A DNA stretch of 64,000 nucleotides from Pseudomonas ovata. Lineage in GTDB: Bacteria; Pseudomonadota; Gammaproteobacteria; Pseudomonadales; Pseudomonadaceae. The stretch lies in contig NZ_QFFU01000013.1 of the NCBI RefSeq assembly GCF_003131185.1, positions 90,658-154,657 of the forward strand, given 5' to 3'. Below the pieces are notes generated by a model, which was not told where the DNA came from, made no database searches, and saw only the letters and a program-made list of their open reading frames with translations. Both the position numbers and the translations under genes were made by a program. How positions within the stretch are numbered: position 1 is the stretch's first letter; every line of letters starts with the position of its first letter. Shown in pieces: positions 42,772 to 50,736 of the stretch.

Positions 42772-42797
42772 TAAAAACAATGCCACCGGGCCGATAC
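42772..42797 (+). promoter_or_regulatory. Candidate FliA (sigma-28) promoter for the dCache chemoreceptor
   Basis: TAAAAACA, 10 nt, then GCCGATAC resembles the motility sigma-factor consensus (TAAAGTTT-N11-GCCGATAA). It is about 150 bp upstream of the receptor start. A GCCGATAG on the opposite strand at 42645-42652 may be the -10 of the other receptor, but its -35 is poor. The rest of the gap 42562-42950 holds no gene. Confidence 0.5.
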
Positions 42798-42950
42798 CGA
42801 ATGAAAAGCCGCTTGCAACTCATCTATACTTCCGTTCATCTATTCCTAGTTGACGTACGACATCGTTCTTGTTCAAGAACCTTAAAGTTCTAGAACGTTA
42901 AGACGTGTCCGTTATTTTCCCGTTCCTGATGACTGCTGAGATAAACCCTG

Positions 42951-44834
42951 ATGAATTTGAAGTTTCGTCATAAGATCCTGTTGGCCGCCTCGGGCGTTGT
43001 GGTATTGGCCTTTGCGCTGTTCACCTTGTACAACGACTACCTGCAACGCATGACCATCCGCCAGAACCTTGAGGCCTCGGTCGGCCAGGCGGGCGAATTG
43101 ACGGCCAGCAGTGTGCAGAACTGGCTGAGCGGCCGGATTCTGGCACTGGATAACCTCACACAGGACGTGGAGCGCCAAGGCATCAAGACCAATGACCTGG
43201 GCGGTCTGGTCGGTGCGCAATCGCTGCTTTCCACTTTCCAGTTCACCTACATCGGTGACAGCGACGGTGTATTCACCCAGCGCCCGGACGCACAGATGCC
43301 GGCCGGCTATGACCCGCGCAAACGACCGTGGTACAGCTCGACGGTAGCGGCGGGCAAAACCATCATCAGCGCTCCCTACCAGGCGTCGGTAGGGGGGCTT
43401 GTCGTTACCATTGCCAGCCCGATCCGGTCCGGTGGGCAGATCAATGGCGTGGCTGGGGGTGACCTGAGCCTCGATGTCCTGGTCAAGATCATCAATTCGG
43501 TCGATTTCGGTGGCCTGGGCCATGCGGTATTGGTGAGCCGCGACGGGCAGGTGATCGTCAGCCCGGACAAGGACCAGGTCATGAAAAACCTCAAGGATCT
43601 TTATCCGGGCCAGACCCTGGCGCTGGAAAAGCCCCTGCGTGAAGTCGTGCTCAATGGTCAGGCGCGGCTGCTGTCCTTTACCCCGATCACCGGCCTGCCA
43701 GGGGCTGACTGGTATATCGGGCTGTCGATCGACAAGGAAAAAGCCTATGCGCCACTGCGCCAGTTCCGCCAGTCGGCCTTGATTGCGGTGCTGATTGCGG
43801 TGGCCGTGATCGCTCTGCTGCTGAGCCTGCTGATCAGTGCGCTGATGCGTCCGCTGACTGATATGGGCCGTGCGATGCAGGACATTGCCGAGGGTGAGGG
43901 TGACCTGACCCGCCGCCTGAAACTGCAGGGCAATGACGAGTTTTCCGAACTGGGCGGTTCGTTCAACCGCTTTGTCGAGCGCGTCCATGCCTCGATTGCT
44001 GAAGTCTCATCGGCCACTTTGCAGGTGCATGACCTGTCACAACGGGTGGTAGAGTCGTCCAACTCGTCGATCATCGGCTTCGATGAACAGAGCGCCCGCA
44101 CCAATAGCGTTGCGGCAGCCATCAACGAACTGGGGGCGGCGACCCAGGAAATTGCCCGTAATGCTTCTGATGCATCGGGCCAGGCCAGTGATGCGCGCGA
44201 GCAGGCCGAGGACGGTCGGCGTGTGGTCGAACAGACGATTCGCTCGATGAGCGAGTTGTCGAGCAAGATCAGTGGTTCATGTGTACAGATCGAGAAGCTC
44301 AACGCCAGCACCGACAACATCGGCCACATTCTCGACGTGATCAAGGGTATTTCGCAGCAAACCAACCTGTTGGCGCTCAACGCAGCGATTGAGGCCGCAC
44401 GGGCCGGTGAGGCCGGGCGCGGCTTTGCGGTGGTCGCCGACGAGGTGCGCAACCTGGCGCATCGCACGCAGGAGTCGGCGGACGAAATCCACAAAATGAT
44501 CGGTGAACTGCAAAGTGGTTCTCACGAAGCGGTGATCAACATGAATGAAAGCCAGGCTTCCAGCCAGAGCAGTGTCGAGGTGGCGAACCAGGCGGGCAGC
44601 CGCCTGCAGGATGTCACCCGGCGCATTGGTGAAATCGATGGCATGAACCAGTCGGTCGCTGCCGCCACCGAGGAGCAGACCGCCGTGGTAGAAACCCTCA
44701 ACGTCGACATCAACCAGATCAACACCCTCAATCAGCAAGGTGTGGCCAACCTCAACGAAACTCTCAAAGACTGCGCCGCCTTGTCGCAACAGGCCGGTCG
44801 CCTCAAGCAACTGGTTGACAGCTTCAAGATCTGA
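42951..44834 (+). CDS. Methyl-accepting chemotaxis protein with double-Cache (dCache_1) sensor, amino-acid-type
   Basis: The 627-residue protein has TM1 at about 10-30 and a periplasmic dCache domain with GYDPRKRPWY and a later GGDLSLD, matching the Arg/Trp/Tyr/Asp set that contacts the amine group of amino acids in PctA-type receptors. TM2 lies at about 275-297, followed by HAMP (MRPLTDMGRAMQDIAEGEGDL) and the signalling tip NLLALNAAIEAARAGEAGRGFAVVADEVR. Amino acids or related amines are the likely ligands, by motif. A hairpin terminator follows the gene. Confidence 0.92.
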   Translation: MNLKFRHKILLAASGVVVLAFALFTLYNDYLQRMTIRQNLEASVGQAGELTASSVQNWLSGRILALDNLTQDVERQGIKTNDLGGLVGAQSLLSTFQFTYIGDSDGVFTQRPDAQMPAGYDPRKRPWYSSTVAAGKTIISAPYQASVGGLVVTIASPIRSGGQINGVAGGDLSLDVLVKIINSVDFGGLGHAVLVSRDGQVIVSPDKDQVMKNLKDLYPGQTLALEKPLREVVLNGQARLLSFTPITGLPGADWYIGLSIDKEKAYAPLRQFRQSALIAVLIAVAVIALLLSLLISALMRPLTDMGRAMQDIAEGEGDLTRRLKLQGNDEFSELGGSFNRFVERVHASIAEVSSATLQVHDLSQRVVESSNSSIIGFDEQSARTNSVAAAINELGAATQEIARNASDASGQASDAREQAEDGRRVVEQTIRSMSELSSKISGSCVQIEKLNASTDNIGHILDVIKGISQQTNLLALNAAIEAARAGEAGRGFAVVADEVRNLAHRTQESADEIHKMIGELQSGSHEAVINMNESQASSQSSVEVANQAGSRLQDVTRRIGEIDGMNQSVAAATEEQTAVVETLNVDINQINTLNQQGVANLNETLKDCAALSQQAGRLKQLVDSFKI

Positions 44835-44852
44835 CGTCTTTTCAGCCCGCTG

Positions 44853-44889
44853 AAATGAAACGCCCCCTATCATCGGAGGCGTTTCATTT
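44853..44889 (+). terminator. Hairpin terminator after the dCache receptor
   Basis: AAATGAAACGCC and GGCGTTTCATTT form 12-bp arms with a short loop, about 20 bp after the stop codon. The T-rich right arm fits a Rho-independent terminator. Confidence 0.65.
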
Positions 44890-44962
44890 CGATGAGGGCC
44901 TGAGTGAGGGTTCATTAACCTGATCAGAACCTGAGTGCCTGCAAATAAAGGCTTTAACCGCA

Positions 44963-44993
44963 AATGTACGCGGAGGGTGCCTCCGCGTACATT
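44963..44993. other. 14-bp perfect inverted repeat upstream of the integrase gene
   Basis: The arms contain ATGTACGCGGAGG and CCTCCGCGTACAT around a 3-nt loop, about 50 bp before the integrase start. No T-tract follows, so it is not a typical terminator. It could be a recombinase arm site, an attachment core or an operator. Confidence 0.5.
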
Positions 44994-45040
44994 GCGCTGT
45001 AAACTTTGCTTCTTTGTGTGTCCTTTCCTTGCGAGAAGAA

Positions 45041-46246
45041 ATGAGCAAGCTGACCCTGTCATTTATCAAAACCGTGGAAAAACCAGGCCGGTATGCTGAC
45101 GAGCGTGGCCTGTTTTTGCGGGTGAGTGCCGGCGGCAGTAAAAGCTGGGTGTTACGTTACCAACGTGACAAACGCCGGCATGACCTGGGTCTTGGCGCGT
45201 TTCCAGCCGTTTCATTGAAGGCCGCACGCCTGGCGGCCGACACACATCGTCTGGCCCTGAGCAAGGGAATCGACCCTTTGGCACAACGCCAGGCCGAGCA
45301 ACAGAGCGTTCTGGCGGCAGCAGGTCCGGTGACCTTTCGCGAAGAAGCCGAGCGCTATATCCAGACACACCAGCAGAGCTGGAAAAACGTCCGGCATGCC
45401 CAGCAATGGACGCATTCGCTGGACGATCATGTCTATCCACGGCTGGGCGCAATGACGGTCGAGGCTATTGAGACCGACGATGTGCTGGATGTGCTAATAC
45501 CCATCTGGAGCCGCATTCCTGAAACGGCTTCGCGCCTGCGCAACCGTATCGAGCTGGTGCTCGATGCGGCCAAGGCGCGCAAACTGCGCACGGGCGAAAA
45601 CCCGGCTCGCTGGCGCGGCCACCTGGACAAGCTGTTGCCGCGACAAAAGCGCAGCCAGATGCCATTTTCGGCCATGCCGGCTGATCGGCTGGGCGCGTTT
45701 GTCCGTGAACTGGACAGCCTGGACAGTACAGCAGCACGCGCTTGTGAGCTGATCATCCATACGGCCTGCCGCAGTGCGGAGGTGTGTGAAGCGCGCTGGG
45801 AGGAGGTCGACCTGGTCAATCGGGTCTGGAACATCGACGCCCGACGAATGAAGGCCGGCAAGCTTCATCGCGTACCGTTGGTGGAGGCCGCGCTGCAGGT
45901 ACTGGAGCAACAGCGTGGTAAACACCCTTTATATGTCTTTCCCAATGCCCGCCATAGCGGTGCGCTCCCGGGCAACGCCATTCGCCGGGTCATGGCGCAA
46001 TTGAATGCCGATGACTATGTGCCGCATGGCTTCCGCTCCAGCTTTCGCACCTGGGCGGCCGAACACACCGATTTCCCCAGGGACGTCTGCGAAATGGCCC
46101 TGGCCCATACCCTGGGCGACAAGGTTGAAGCGGCTTATCACCGGGGTGACCTGCTGGATAAACGCCGGCAGCTCATGACCGCCTGGAGCGCCTTTATCGA
46201 GCAAGGCACCCGCCAGGTCGTCAGTCATCTACAGCCGGAAGGTTAA
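45041..46246 (+). CDS. Tyrosine recombinase/integrase (P4-type, DUF4102 N-terminus)
   Basis: ATG at 45041 with GAGAAGAA just upstream is chosen. The 401-residue protein has the N-terminal DUF4102 arm-binding fold (KPGRYADERGLFLRVSAGGSKSWVLRY, LGAFPAVSLKAARLAA), a core-binding domain, and a catalytic domain with Arg in IHTACRSAEVCEARWEEVDL, PHGFRSSFRTWA (H-x-x-R), the Cys-x-x-x-Leu-x-His box CEMALAHTLGD and the nucleophile Tyr in EAAYHRGD. No tRNA target is visible. It overlaps convergently with the Tus-like gene by 26 bp. It may resolve plasmid multimers or integrate the element. Confidence 0.9.
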   Translation: MSKLTLSFIKTVEKPGRYADERGLFLRVSAGGSKSWVLRYQRDKRRHDLGLGAFPAVSLKAARLAADTHRLALSKGIDPLAQRQAEQQSVLAAAGPVTFREEAERYIQTHQQSWKNVRHAQQWTHSLDDHVYPRLGAMTVEAIETDDVLDVLIPIWSRIPETASRLRNRIELVLDAAKARKLRTGENPARWRGHLDKLLPRQKRSQMPFSAMPADRLGAFVRELDSLDSTAARACELIIHTACRSAEVCEARWEEVDLVNRVWNIDARRMKAGKLHRVPLVEAALQVLEQQRGKHPLYVFPNARHSGALPGNAIRRVMAQLNADDYVPHGFRSSFRTWAAEHTDFPRDVCEMALAHTLGDKVEAAYHRGDLLDKRRQLMTAWSAFIEQGTRQVVSHLQPEG

Positions 46247-47249
46247 GGTCCAGTTGATCGTCGTTGTGAGGCAGGTTGTCCTCTGACGTTCTGGCGCGGC
46301 TCTCGGAGTACGTGGAGGCCACCAGGCTGGAGCGGCTCTGGGGTAGCTGAGACTTGCGCATGCCGACCAAGTCATTGGGATTGAGGTACAGGTTCATCCG
46401 TGGGATGACTTCAATGCGACTTTTCTTGTCCGGCCGTTCGGCCTGGCGTACATGGCGATCAAAATCACGCAACTCGTGAACCTCGATCGGCTTTTCACCG
46501 GCCAGTACAAACAGCGGCAAATTGCTGTGGATCATCGCGTCGTAACGGGAACTGGCCGAGAAATACAGCATCGCCCGTGGGTGTGGCGCCACTTTCTTGT
46601 ATTTGACCAAGGTGGCATGGTCCGCCAGGTTGACGATACGCCGCAGTTCAGCGCCGGCAAGGGTCTCACCGGGCGCGACATTGTCGCGGTCCGACTGCTG
46701 CTCGGCAGCCTTGGCCAACAGCTCGCGTACCTTGCCGACCTCAACCCGCTCACCGCCGGTGGTGTGGCCGGCCCAGGTAAAGACAATCAAGCGCGGGCAA
46801 CTGTCGAAGGCCTGGGTATGACGGCCCAGTTGCTTCATGCTGAATTGATGCCCCAGGGCCTGCCGCAGAATCTTGGAGCGTGCCGTGGTGGCCAGATTCA
46901 GTTCCAGGCGGGTCTTTTCGATCATGGCCATCAGTTCGTCCTTGAGATCATTGATTTCACGGACCCAAGGTAAGACGCTGTCGCGCACGGCAAAGTAACC
47001 CGGCAAGCGCATGACCGTACCGGGTGCCTGGCCGACAACACGTTCAAACGCCGTCATGGCCTGTATGGCAGCCTCGATGGCGGCCTGTCCTTCAAGGCGT
47101 TGTGCATCGATACGATCAGGTGCCTTTTGCTCTGCCAGGACAGGCAACTTCCAGACCGTACCGTTGACCACCAGGCTGGGCCATAGTTGATTAAAGACAT
47201 GAAGCCTGGAAACCAGGCGCTCATGCACGGACACGATTTCAGTAAGCAT
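46221..47249 (-). CDS. tus: Tus-like DNA replication terminus site-binding protein
   Basis: The 342-residue protein aligns by eye with E. coli Tus at two places: VMRLPGYFAVRDSVLPWVREINDLKDEL against the Tus RLPG-x-L...INKLK region, and RIEVIPRMNLYLN against the Tus LRLIIPRLHLYV C-terminus. Tus binds Ter DNA and blocks forks from one side. Here it lies in a plasmid backbone between integrase and par. AAGGAGAG precedes the ATG, and a 14-bp motif directly upstream occurs again, inverted, about 100 bp away. As in E. coli, where TerB overlaps the tus promoter, autoregulation is likely. It has a longer acidic C-terminal tail than Tus. Confidence 0.82.
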   Translation of the reverse strand: MLTEIVSVHERLVSRLHVFNQLWPSLVVNGTVWKLPVLAEQKAPDRIDAQRLEGQAAIEAAIQAMTAFERVVGQAPGTVMRLPGYFAVRDSVLPWVREINDLKDELMAMIEKTRLELNLATTARSKILRQALGHQFSMKQLGRHTQAFDSCPRLIVFTWAGHTTGGERVEVGKVRELLAKAAEQQSDRDNVAPGETLAGAELRRIVNLADHATLVKYKKVAPHPRAMLYFSASSRYDAMIHSNLPLFVLAGEKPIEVHELRDFDRHVRQAERPDKKSRIEVIPRMNLYLNPNDLVGMRKSQLPQSRSSLVASTYSESRARTSEDNLPHNDDQLDLNLPAVDD

Positions 47250-47262
47250 ATGCTCTCCTTTT

Positions 47263-47276
47263 CAATACCACCCCTA
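47263..47276 (-). promoter_or_regulatory. Ter-like/operator motif adjacent to the tus ribosome site
   Basis: On the minus strand it reads TAGGGGTGGTATTG and ends immediately before the AAAAGGAGA ribosome site. An identical 14-mer lies in opposite orientation at 47365-47378. It is proposed to be bound by the Tus-like protein; this is inference from position and repetition. Confidence 0.5.
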
Positions 47277-47364
47277 AATAAAGACCCCAAATAAAACAAC
47301 ACATTCTGCGCAAACCGGGTCGGGTAATCCGGGAAGGTAGAGCGGCTAACCTCTTTTGGTTCTC

Positions 47365-47378
47365 TAGGGGTGGTATTG
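47365..47378 (+). promoter_or_regulatory. Second, inverted copy of the Ter-like motif
   Basis: This is an exact repeat of TAGGGGTGGTATTG facing the other way, about 100 bp from the first. It is followed within 6 bp by the TAGCTATC palindrome. The pair would form a bidirectional fork trap or a looped operator if Tus-like protein binds it. Confidence 0.5.
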
Positions 47379-47383
47379 ATTTT

Positions 47384-47413
47384 GATAGCTATCTATCTTT
47401 ATAGATAGCTATC
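47384..47413. repeat. TAGCTATC palindrome
   Basis: GATAGCTATCTAT and ATAGATAGCTATC are perfect 13-bp arms with a 4-nt loop. It lies between tus and parB, the cleanest palindrome of this repeat family. Confidence 0.85.
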
Positions 47414-47464
47414 TTTTTAGCTAACCCCTAGCCAGGCAGGCTGAGCGCTGTGATTGAACCAAAG

Positions 47465-47490
47465 AGATAGCTATCTATCTAGCTATCGAT
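47465..47490. repeat. TAGCTATC repeat copy
   Basis: GAGATAGCTATCTATC continues into TAGCTATCGAT, just downstream of the parB stop codon. It is part of the family clustered around the par genes. Confidence 0.8.
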
Positions 47491-47517
47491 AAATGGATTA
47501 CCTGCCCAACTCTTCAA

Positions 47518-47817
47518 CTACTTGAGGTTGTAGTGCTTTTTTAACAGCTGCTGAACAATGTCAGTTTCAGTGACGCGCTTTCCGCTCTTGGCTGACTCTT
47601 GTGCAGCCCCCATTTTCAGTGCGTTGGCAATGTCCCACCGTAAGCGAAACAGCTTCTGGATGGTCGGCTCTGGCTTGAAGGCTTCAATGGTCGGTTCCTG
47701 GGCCACAGGTTCTTCACGGACTGTCATTTTGTTCAAGGCCTTGTCGGCCTCCCCGCCTTCGAGAAAATCGTTCGGGTCCTTCTTGAAGCTTTTGATGTCT
47801 GGCTTGGACTTGATCAT
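47518..47817 (-). CDS. parB: Small ParB/ParG-like ribbon-helix-helix partition protein
   Basis: The 99-residue protein has a flexible charged N-terminus (residues 1-50) and a C-terminal ribbon-helix-helix pattern: strand TIQKLFRLRW, helix DIANALKMGAAQESAKSG, turn KRV, helix TETDIVQQLLKKHY. This matches the layout of ParG-type centromere-binding proteins that pair with small ParA ATPases. It overlaps parA by 4 bp, parA first. The likely DNA target is the TAGCTATC repeat array flanking the operon. The assignment is from gene order and fold pattern. Confidence 0.75.
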   Translation of the reverse strand: MIKSKPDIKSFKKDPNDFLEGGEADKALNKMTVREEPVAQEPTIEAFKPEPTIQKLFRLRWDIANALKMGAAQESAKSGKRVTETDIVQQLLKKHYNLK

Positions 47818-48446
47818 GCCAGTACCTCGGCAAAGAACGCGTTCATTTCCTGAATGGCGGCATGATCACGCTTGAGCTCATGAACGATCGCCCCTTCACT
47901 GATGCAGCGACGGAAAGCCACACGCTCACAGATTTTGGTCTTGAAGACACTGAATGACTGCTCTTCCAGGAAGTGCAGCATCTCACCGGTGTCCTTGGTG
48001 CGGGTATCGACTCGGGACAACAGCATCTTCACATTCAGGTCGGGGTTGTAGTCGCGTGCAAGGTCAACGACCGTCAACAAATCCGTCATTGCTGCTGCGT
48101 CAAACGAGCTGGCGCCTACGGGCACGATGACGACTTCAGCCAACAACAATGCAGAGCGCAGTCCCACCGAATCTCGGCCACCGGCATCGACAACGACGTG
48201 CTCATAAGACGTTGCCAGCTGGCGGCCTTCCGAATTGATGGCTTTGCCTTGCAGACAGACCGTGGTCGGGCTTGGGCTGTACTCGGGGTTATCACGGCGC
48301 CAGGCGGCCCAACTGGCCGCACTGGCTTGCGGATCGCCGTCGATCAGCAATGTCTTTCCTCGTGTTGCCAGCATGGTTGCCAGGTGCACGGCTGTGGTGG
48401 TTTTGCCAACGCCCCCTTTGGTATTGACGCATGCAAAAATAGTCAC
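47814..48446 (-). CDS. parA: ParA-type partition ATPase (small, type Ib)
   Basis: The GTG start at 48446 follows AAGGAGA. The 210-residue protein has the deviant Walker A NTKGGVGKTTTAVHLA at the very N-terminus, with no HTH domain, as in type Ib ParA. It also has DGDPQASAASWA (switch I) and the Walker B-like VVVDAGG. It positions plasmid copies on the nucleoid together with the RHH protein encoded next. The upstream region carries a dense TAGCTATC array that is the obvious candidate for par operator and centromere. Confidence 0.93.
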   Translation of the reverse strand: MTIFACVNTKGGVGKTTTAVHLATMLATRGKTLLIDGDPQASAASWAAWRRDNPEYSPSPTTVCLQGKAINSEGRQLATSYEHVVVDAGGRDSVGLRSALLLAEVVIVPVGASSFDAAAMTDLLTVVDLARDYNPDLNVKMLLSRVDTRTKDTGEMLHFLEEQSFSVFKTKICERVAFRRCISEGAIVHELKRDHAAIQEMNAFFAEVLA

Positions 48447-48468
48447 TGCGGTCTCCTTCTCGTTGCGG

Positions 48469-48534
48469 CAGCTATATATAGGCCGTTCTTTCGACGTGCA
48501 TTATAGCTATCTATCTATATAGCTAGCTATTTTA
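48469..48534. repeat. TAGCTATC array upstream of parA, candidate par operator/centromere
   Basis: GCTATATATAGG near 48471 and a longer run at 48502-48534 (TATAGCTATCTATCTATATA followed by GCTAGCTAT) lie 25-90 bp upstream of the parA start. RHH partition proteins bind short tandem boxes in AT-rich operators, which this resembles. Binding is inferred. Confidence 0.65.
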
Positions 48535-48686
48535 AATGCGCTTTCCTCCGAGCGCAGGTCTTCCATTCCAGCTGTCAGCTGAGTGACTTGTGCTTGTAGG
48601 GAAAATCCGAACACTTTGAAAGATTCTGCTTTTTGTATTGCGCGTTTTCTTCTGCTTTGCTTGTCGGTAACGTTTCTGGTGATCAT
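48507..48686 (-). CDS. Possible small basic protein upstream of parA
   Basis: ATG at 48686 opens a 59-residue frame (MITRNVTDKQSRRKRAIQKAESF...) that is helical and basic at its start, ending inside the TAGCTATC array. The same frame extends further upstream without a better start. It has no clear Shine-Dalgarno and I recognise no family. It may be a real small plasmid gene or chance; weak support. Confidence 0.25.
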   Translation of the reverse strand: MITRNVTDKQSRRKRAIQKAESFKVFGFSLQAQVTQLTAGMEDLRSEESAFKIASYIDR

Positions 48687-48899
48687 GGGCAAAGTGCGGC
48701 CCCGATGCCCGCGACTGCAGTGATATGACGTCGAATGCATTGCACCTGGTGTTTTTTCATCACGCCGGCAATTCGGCAGAAAATTTTCCATGGCACCTGA
48801 AAAACTCATCTGCACACCTCGTAGCAATAGCCTCAAAAGACCCTGAGAAGAGTTTTGAGCGGTTTTACCCTTGTTTGCACATCCGTGGAGCTTAGGCAT

Positions 48900-49058
48900 G
48901 CATTTCGTGCAACCTGCAAGCTCTCAGGAGGTTTTGGCGCTATTTCCTTTTTGCTCTGTGCTTTTGATTTTTCATCCCAGAAAAAAATCAGCTCTTCGCG
49001 TGTGTTTTTAAAATCTTTTTTTCTTGTTTTTAAAGCTTGTTTTTAAAGCTTGTTTTTA
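48900..49058. other. AT-rich DNA-unwinding-type region with TTTTTAAAGCTTG repeats
   Basis: T-rich sequence with tandem TTGTTTTTAAAGC units (about 49023-49057) precedes the hairpin and iterons. AT-rich direct repeats next to iterons are the usual melting site of iteron origins. The stretch from 48687 to 48900 contains nothing else I recognise. Confidence 0.6.
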
Positions 49059-49099
49059 GCACCTCTGGAGGCCTTGATTTACGTGGCCTCCAGAGGTGC
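49059..49099. other. 15-bp perfect hairpin at the origin
   Basis: GCACCTCTGGAGGCC (49059-49073) and GGCCTCCAGAGGTGC (49085-49099) form perfect arms with an 11-nt loop, directly before the first iteron. Neither strand has a T-tract after it, so an origin or single-strand initiation structure is more likely than a terminator. Confidence 0.7.
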
Positions 49100-49101
49100 A
49101 A

Positions 49102-49207
49102 CGACTACAAATTCCGGCTATACGACTACAAATTCCGGCTATGACGACTACAGATTCCAGCTGTATCGACTACAAATTTCAGCTATGACGACTACAAATT
49201 CCGGCTG
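49102..49207 (+). repeat. Iteron array, five copies at 21-22 bp period
   Basis: The 19-bp iteron CGACTACAAATTCCGGCTA starts at 49102, 49123, 49145 (degenerate), 49167 (near-exact) and 49189. The 21-22-bp period places all copies on the same helical face, the hallmark of Rep-binding origins. Confidence 0.95.
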
Positions 49208-49216
49208 TTATCCACA
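49208..49216 (+). promoter_or_regulatory. DnaA box at oriV
   Basis: TTATCCACA, the perfect consensus DnaA box, abuts the fifth iteron. With the iterons and AT-rich repeats it defines the replication origin at about 48.9-49.6 kb. Confidence 0.9.
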
Positions 49217-49328
49217 GGCAGTCAACGATTTTTGGATCCCAATTTAAGCTAAGTGATCCTTTGCCTCGATGTCATCCCGGCAGGCTCGACAAAGGTCGAA
49301 AATAAGCGGCGAAACAGGGGCTGGCTAT

Positions 49329-49561
49329 CGACTACAAATTCCGGCTATGGCTCAACGCCTCGCCAAACGTGGCCCTCAGCCATGCCAGTGCGTCTGACAG
49401 ACGCGTCCTACACGCCCTTCATGTGCTCATAACGACTACAAATTCCGGCTACTGCCAGACTTGCGGGTAACGACTACAAATTCCGGCTACCGTCGATCAT
49501 GGCGCCGCAACTGAAAATCCAGGTCAAACCGGTGCCGGTCATCGACTACAAATTCCGGCTA
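49329..49561 (+). repeat. Second set of iterons upstream of rep
   Basis: Four exact copies of CGACTACAAATTCCGGCTA start at 49329, 49433, 49471 and 49543, spaced irregularly up to the rep promoter. They may serve copy control or rep autoregulation rather than initiation. Confidence 0.92.
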
Positions 49562-49667
49562 TGGCTTATGGCTATTAACGACTGGATATTTCAGGCATGC
49601 ACAAACCAGACGAAAAACGGTTGCCAAGCTTGTTACTATCGACTCATCAACGCGCCCGGAGTAGTCG

Positions 49668-50414
49668 ATGACCGCCAAAGAACCTTCGTCACTGCTGGTG
49701 ACGAAAGCCAACGATCTGATCAGTGCTTCCTACCGCCTGACCCTGCAGGAACAGCGCCTGCTGCTGGCCGCGATCGCCCAGGTCGACCCGCGCAAACCGA
49801 TGCCCTCCAAGATCACCGTGACCGCCGCCAGCTTTGCCGAGATCTACGGTGTGCCGATCCGTTTTGCCTATACCAATCTCAAGGAAGCGGCCGATTCCCT
49901 CTACGAGCGCGATATCCAGACGTTCGACGGCAAGAACCGCACGCGCATCCGCTGGGTGTACAAGGCGACCTATGCCGAGGGCGAGGGACGTGTGACGTTG
50001 AATTTCACGGTGGATGTGATCCCCTACCTGTCGATGCTCAACAGCAAGCTGACCTCGTACGACCTACGCCGTGTGGCCAACCTCAATTCGATGCACAGCT
50101 TTCGGCTGTTCGAGCTGATGATGCAGTTCAAGAGCACTGGCGTTCTGGTCATCGAGGTCGAGAGGCTGCGCATCCTTCTGGACCTGGGCGACAGCTACAA
50201 GCGCTTCAACAACCTGCGTCAGCGTGTCATCACGCCCTCGATCAACGAGATCATGGCCAAGTCGGGCATCTCGATTACCTACGAGACAATCACCGAAGGC
50301 AAGACCGTGAAAAGCCTGGTGTTCCGCTTTCAAGAGGCTGCCCAGTTGCGACTGTCACTGGGGGATACCTTGCAGGCACTTCCCGAAAACCCGCTGGATA
50401 TCTTGAAAGATTAG
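49668..50414 (+). CDS. repA: Plasmid replication initiator (Rep_3/RepB family)
   Basis: ATG at 49668 follows GGAG by 6 nt. The 248-residue protein has the Rep_3 double winged-helix pattern: LVTKANDLISASYRLTLQEQRLLLAAIAQ, then FAEIYGVPIRFAYTNLKEAADSLYERDI and a C-terminal half LNSMHSFRLFELMMQFKSTG, LRILLDLGDSYKRFNNLRQRVITPSINEI. Such initiators bind iterons as monomers to open the origin and repress their own gene as dimers. Nine iterons precede it and two inverted ones follow. Together with ParA/ParB this is a low-copy plasmid replicon. Confidence 0.95.
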   Translation: MTAKEPSSLLVTKANDLISASYRLTLQEQRLLLAAIAQVDPRKPMPSKITVTAASFAEIYGVPIRFAYTNLKEAADSLYERDIQTFDGKNRTRIRWVYKATYAEGEGRVTLNFTVDVIPYLSMLNSKLTSYDLRRVANLNSMHSFRLFELMMQFKSTGVLVIEVERLRILLDLGDSYKRFNNLRQRVITPSINEIMAKSGISITYETITEGKTVKSLVFRFQEAAQLRLSLGDTLQALPENPLDILKD

Positions 50415-50444
50415 TATTTAAAACAGTAAGTTGCGGAATTAAAA

Positions 50445-50474
50445 GATAGCTATATATCTAGATAGCTATCTATG
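50445..50474. repeat. TAGCTATC repeat copy downstream of rep
   Basis: GATAGCTATATATC followed by TAGATAGCTATCTATG, about 30 bp after the rep stop codon. It belongs to the family around par and tus. Confidence 0.8.
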
Positions 50475-50490
50475 TTTTTCGTTATTACCA

Positions 50491-50509
50491 TAGCCGGAAT
50501 TTGTAGTCG
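50491..50509 (-). repeat. Inverted iteron downstream of rep
   Basis: The exact reverse complement of the 19-bp iteron. A second inverted copy is at 50737-50755. Inverted iterons outside the origin commonly titrate Rep and enable handcuffing-type copy control. Confidence 0.9.
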
Positions 50510-50666
50510 ATGCACCGCTCCGGTTCACCTGCGACGTCGGTTTTGGTGTCGGCCGTGCCGATTCGGCTGCCTTGCCTGGTAAACCGGTCCTGTAGAGCCC
50601 AGGCATCGGCACATCGCTTTTTACGGGGGCTGCACGTCATTTTTCGCGCAACTGCGTGCTGATCCG

Positions 50667-50694
50667 TATAGATAGATAGCTATATAGATAGCTG
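50667..50694. repeat. TAGCTATC repeat copy
   Basis: TATAGATAGATAGCTATATAG followed by ATAGCTG, between the two inverted iterons. This is the last copy of the family in the window. Confidence 0.8.
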
Positions 50695-50736
50695 TTTTTT
50701 TGCCTGTCACTTGAAACCAAAGGCCGAAACATTCTG

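Noticed and set aside
44835..45040. tRNA or tRNA fragment as integrase attachment target
   Set aside because: No cloverleaf or TTCGANNC-type T-arm was found beside the integrase.
47384..47413. TAGCTATC palindrome as the rho-independent terminator of tus or parB
   Set aside because: The stem is AT-rich and unstable, and the same sequence recurs at several non-terminal places, so a protein-binding repeat is more likely.
49102..49561. Regular 19-bp repeats resembling a CRISPR array
   Set aside because: Spacing of 21-22 bp leaves no spacers, the repeats abut a DnaA box and rep gene, and no cas genes are present; these are iterons.
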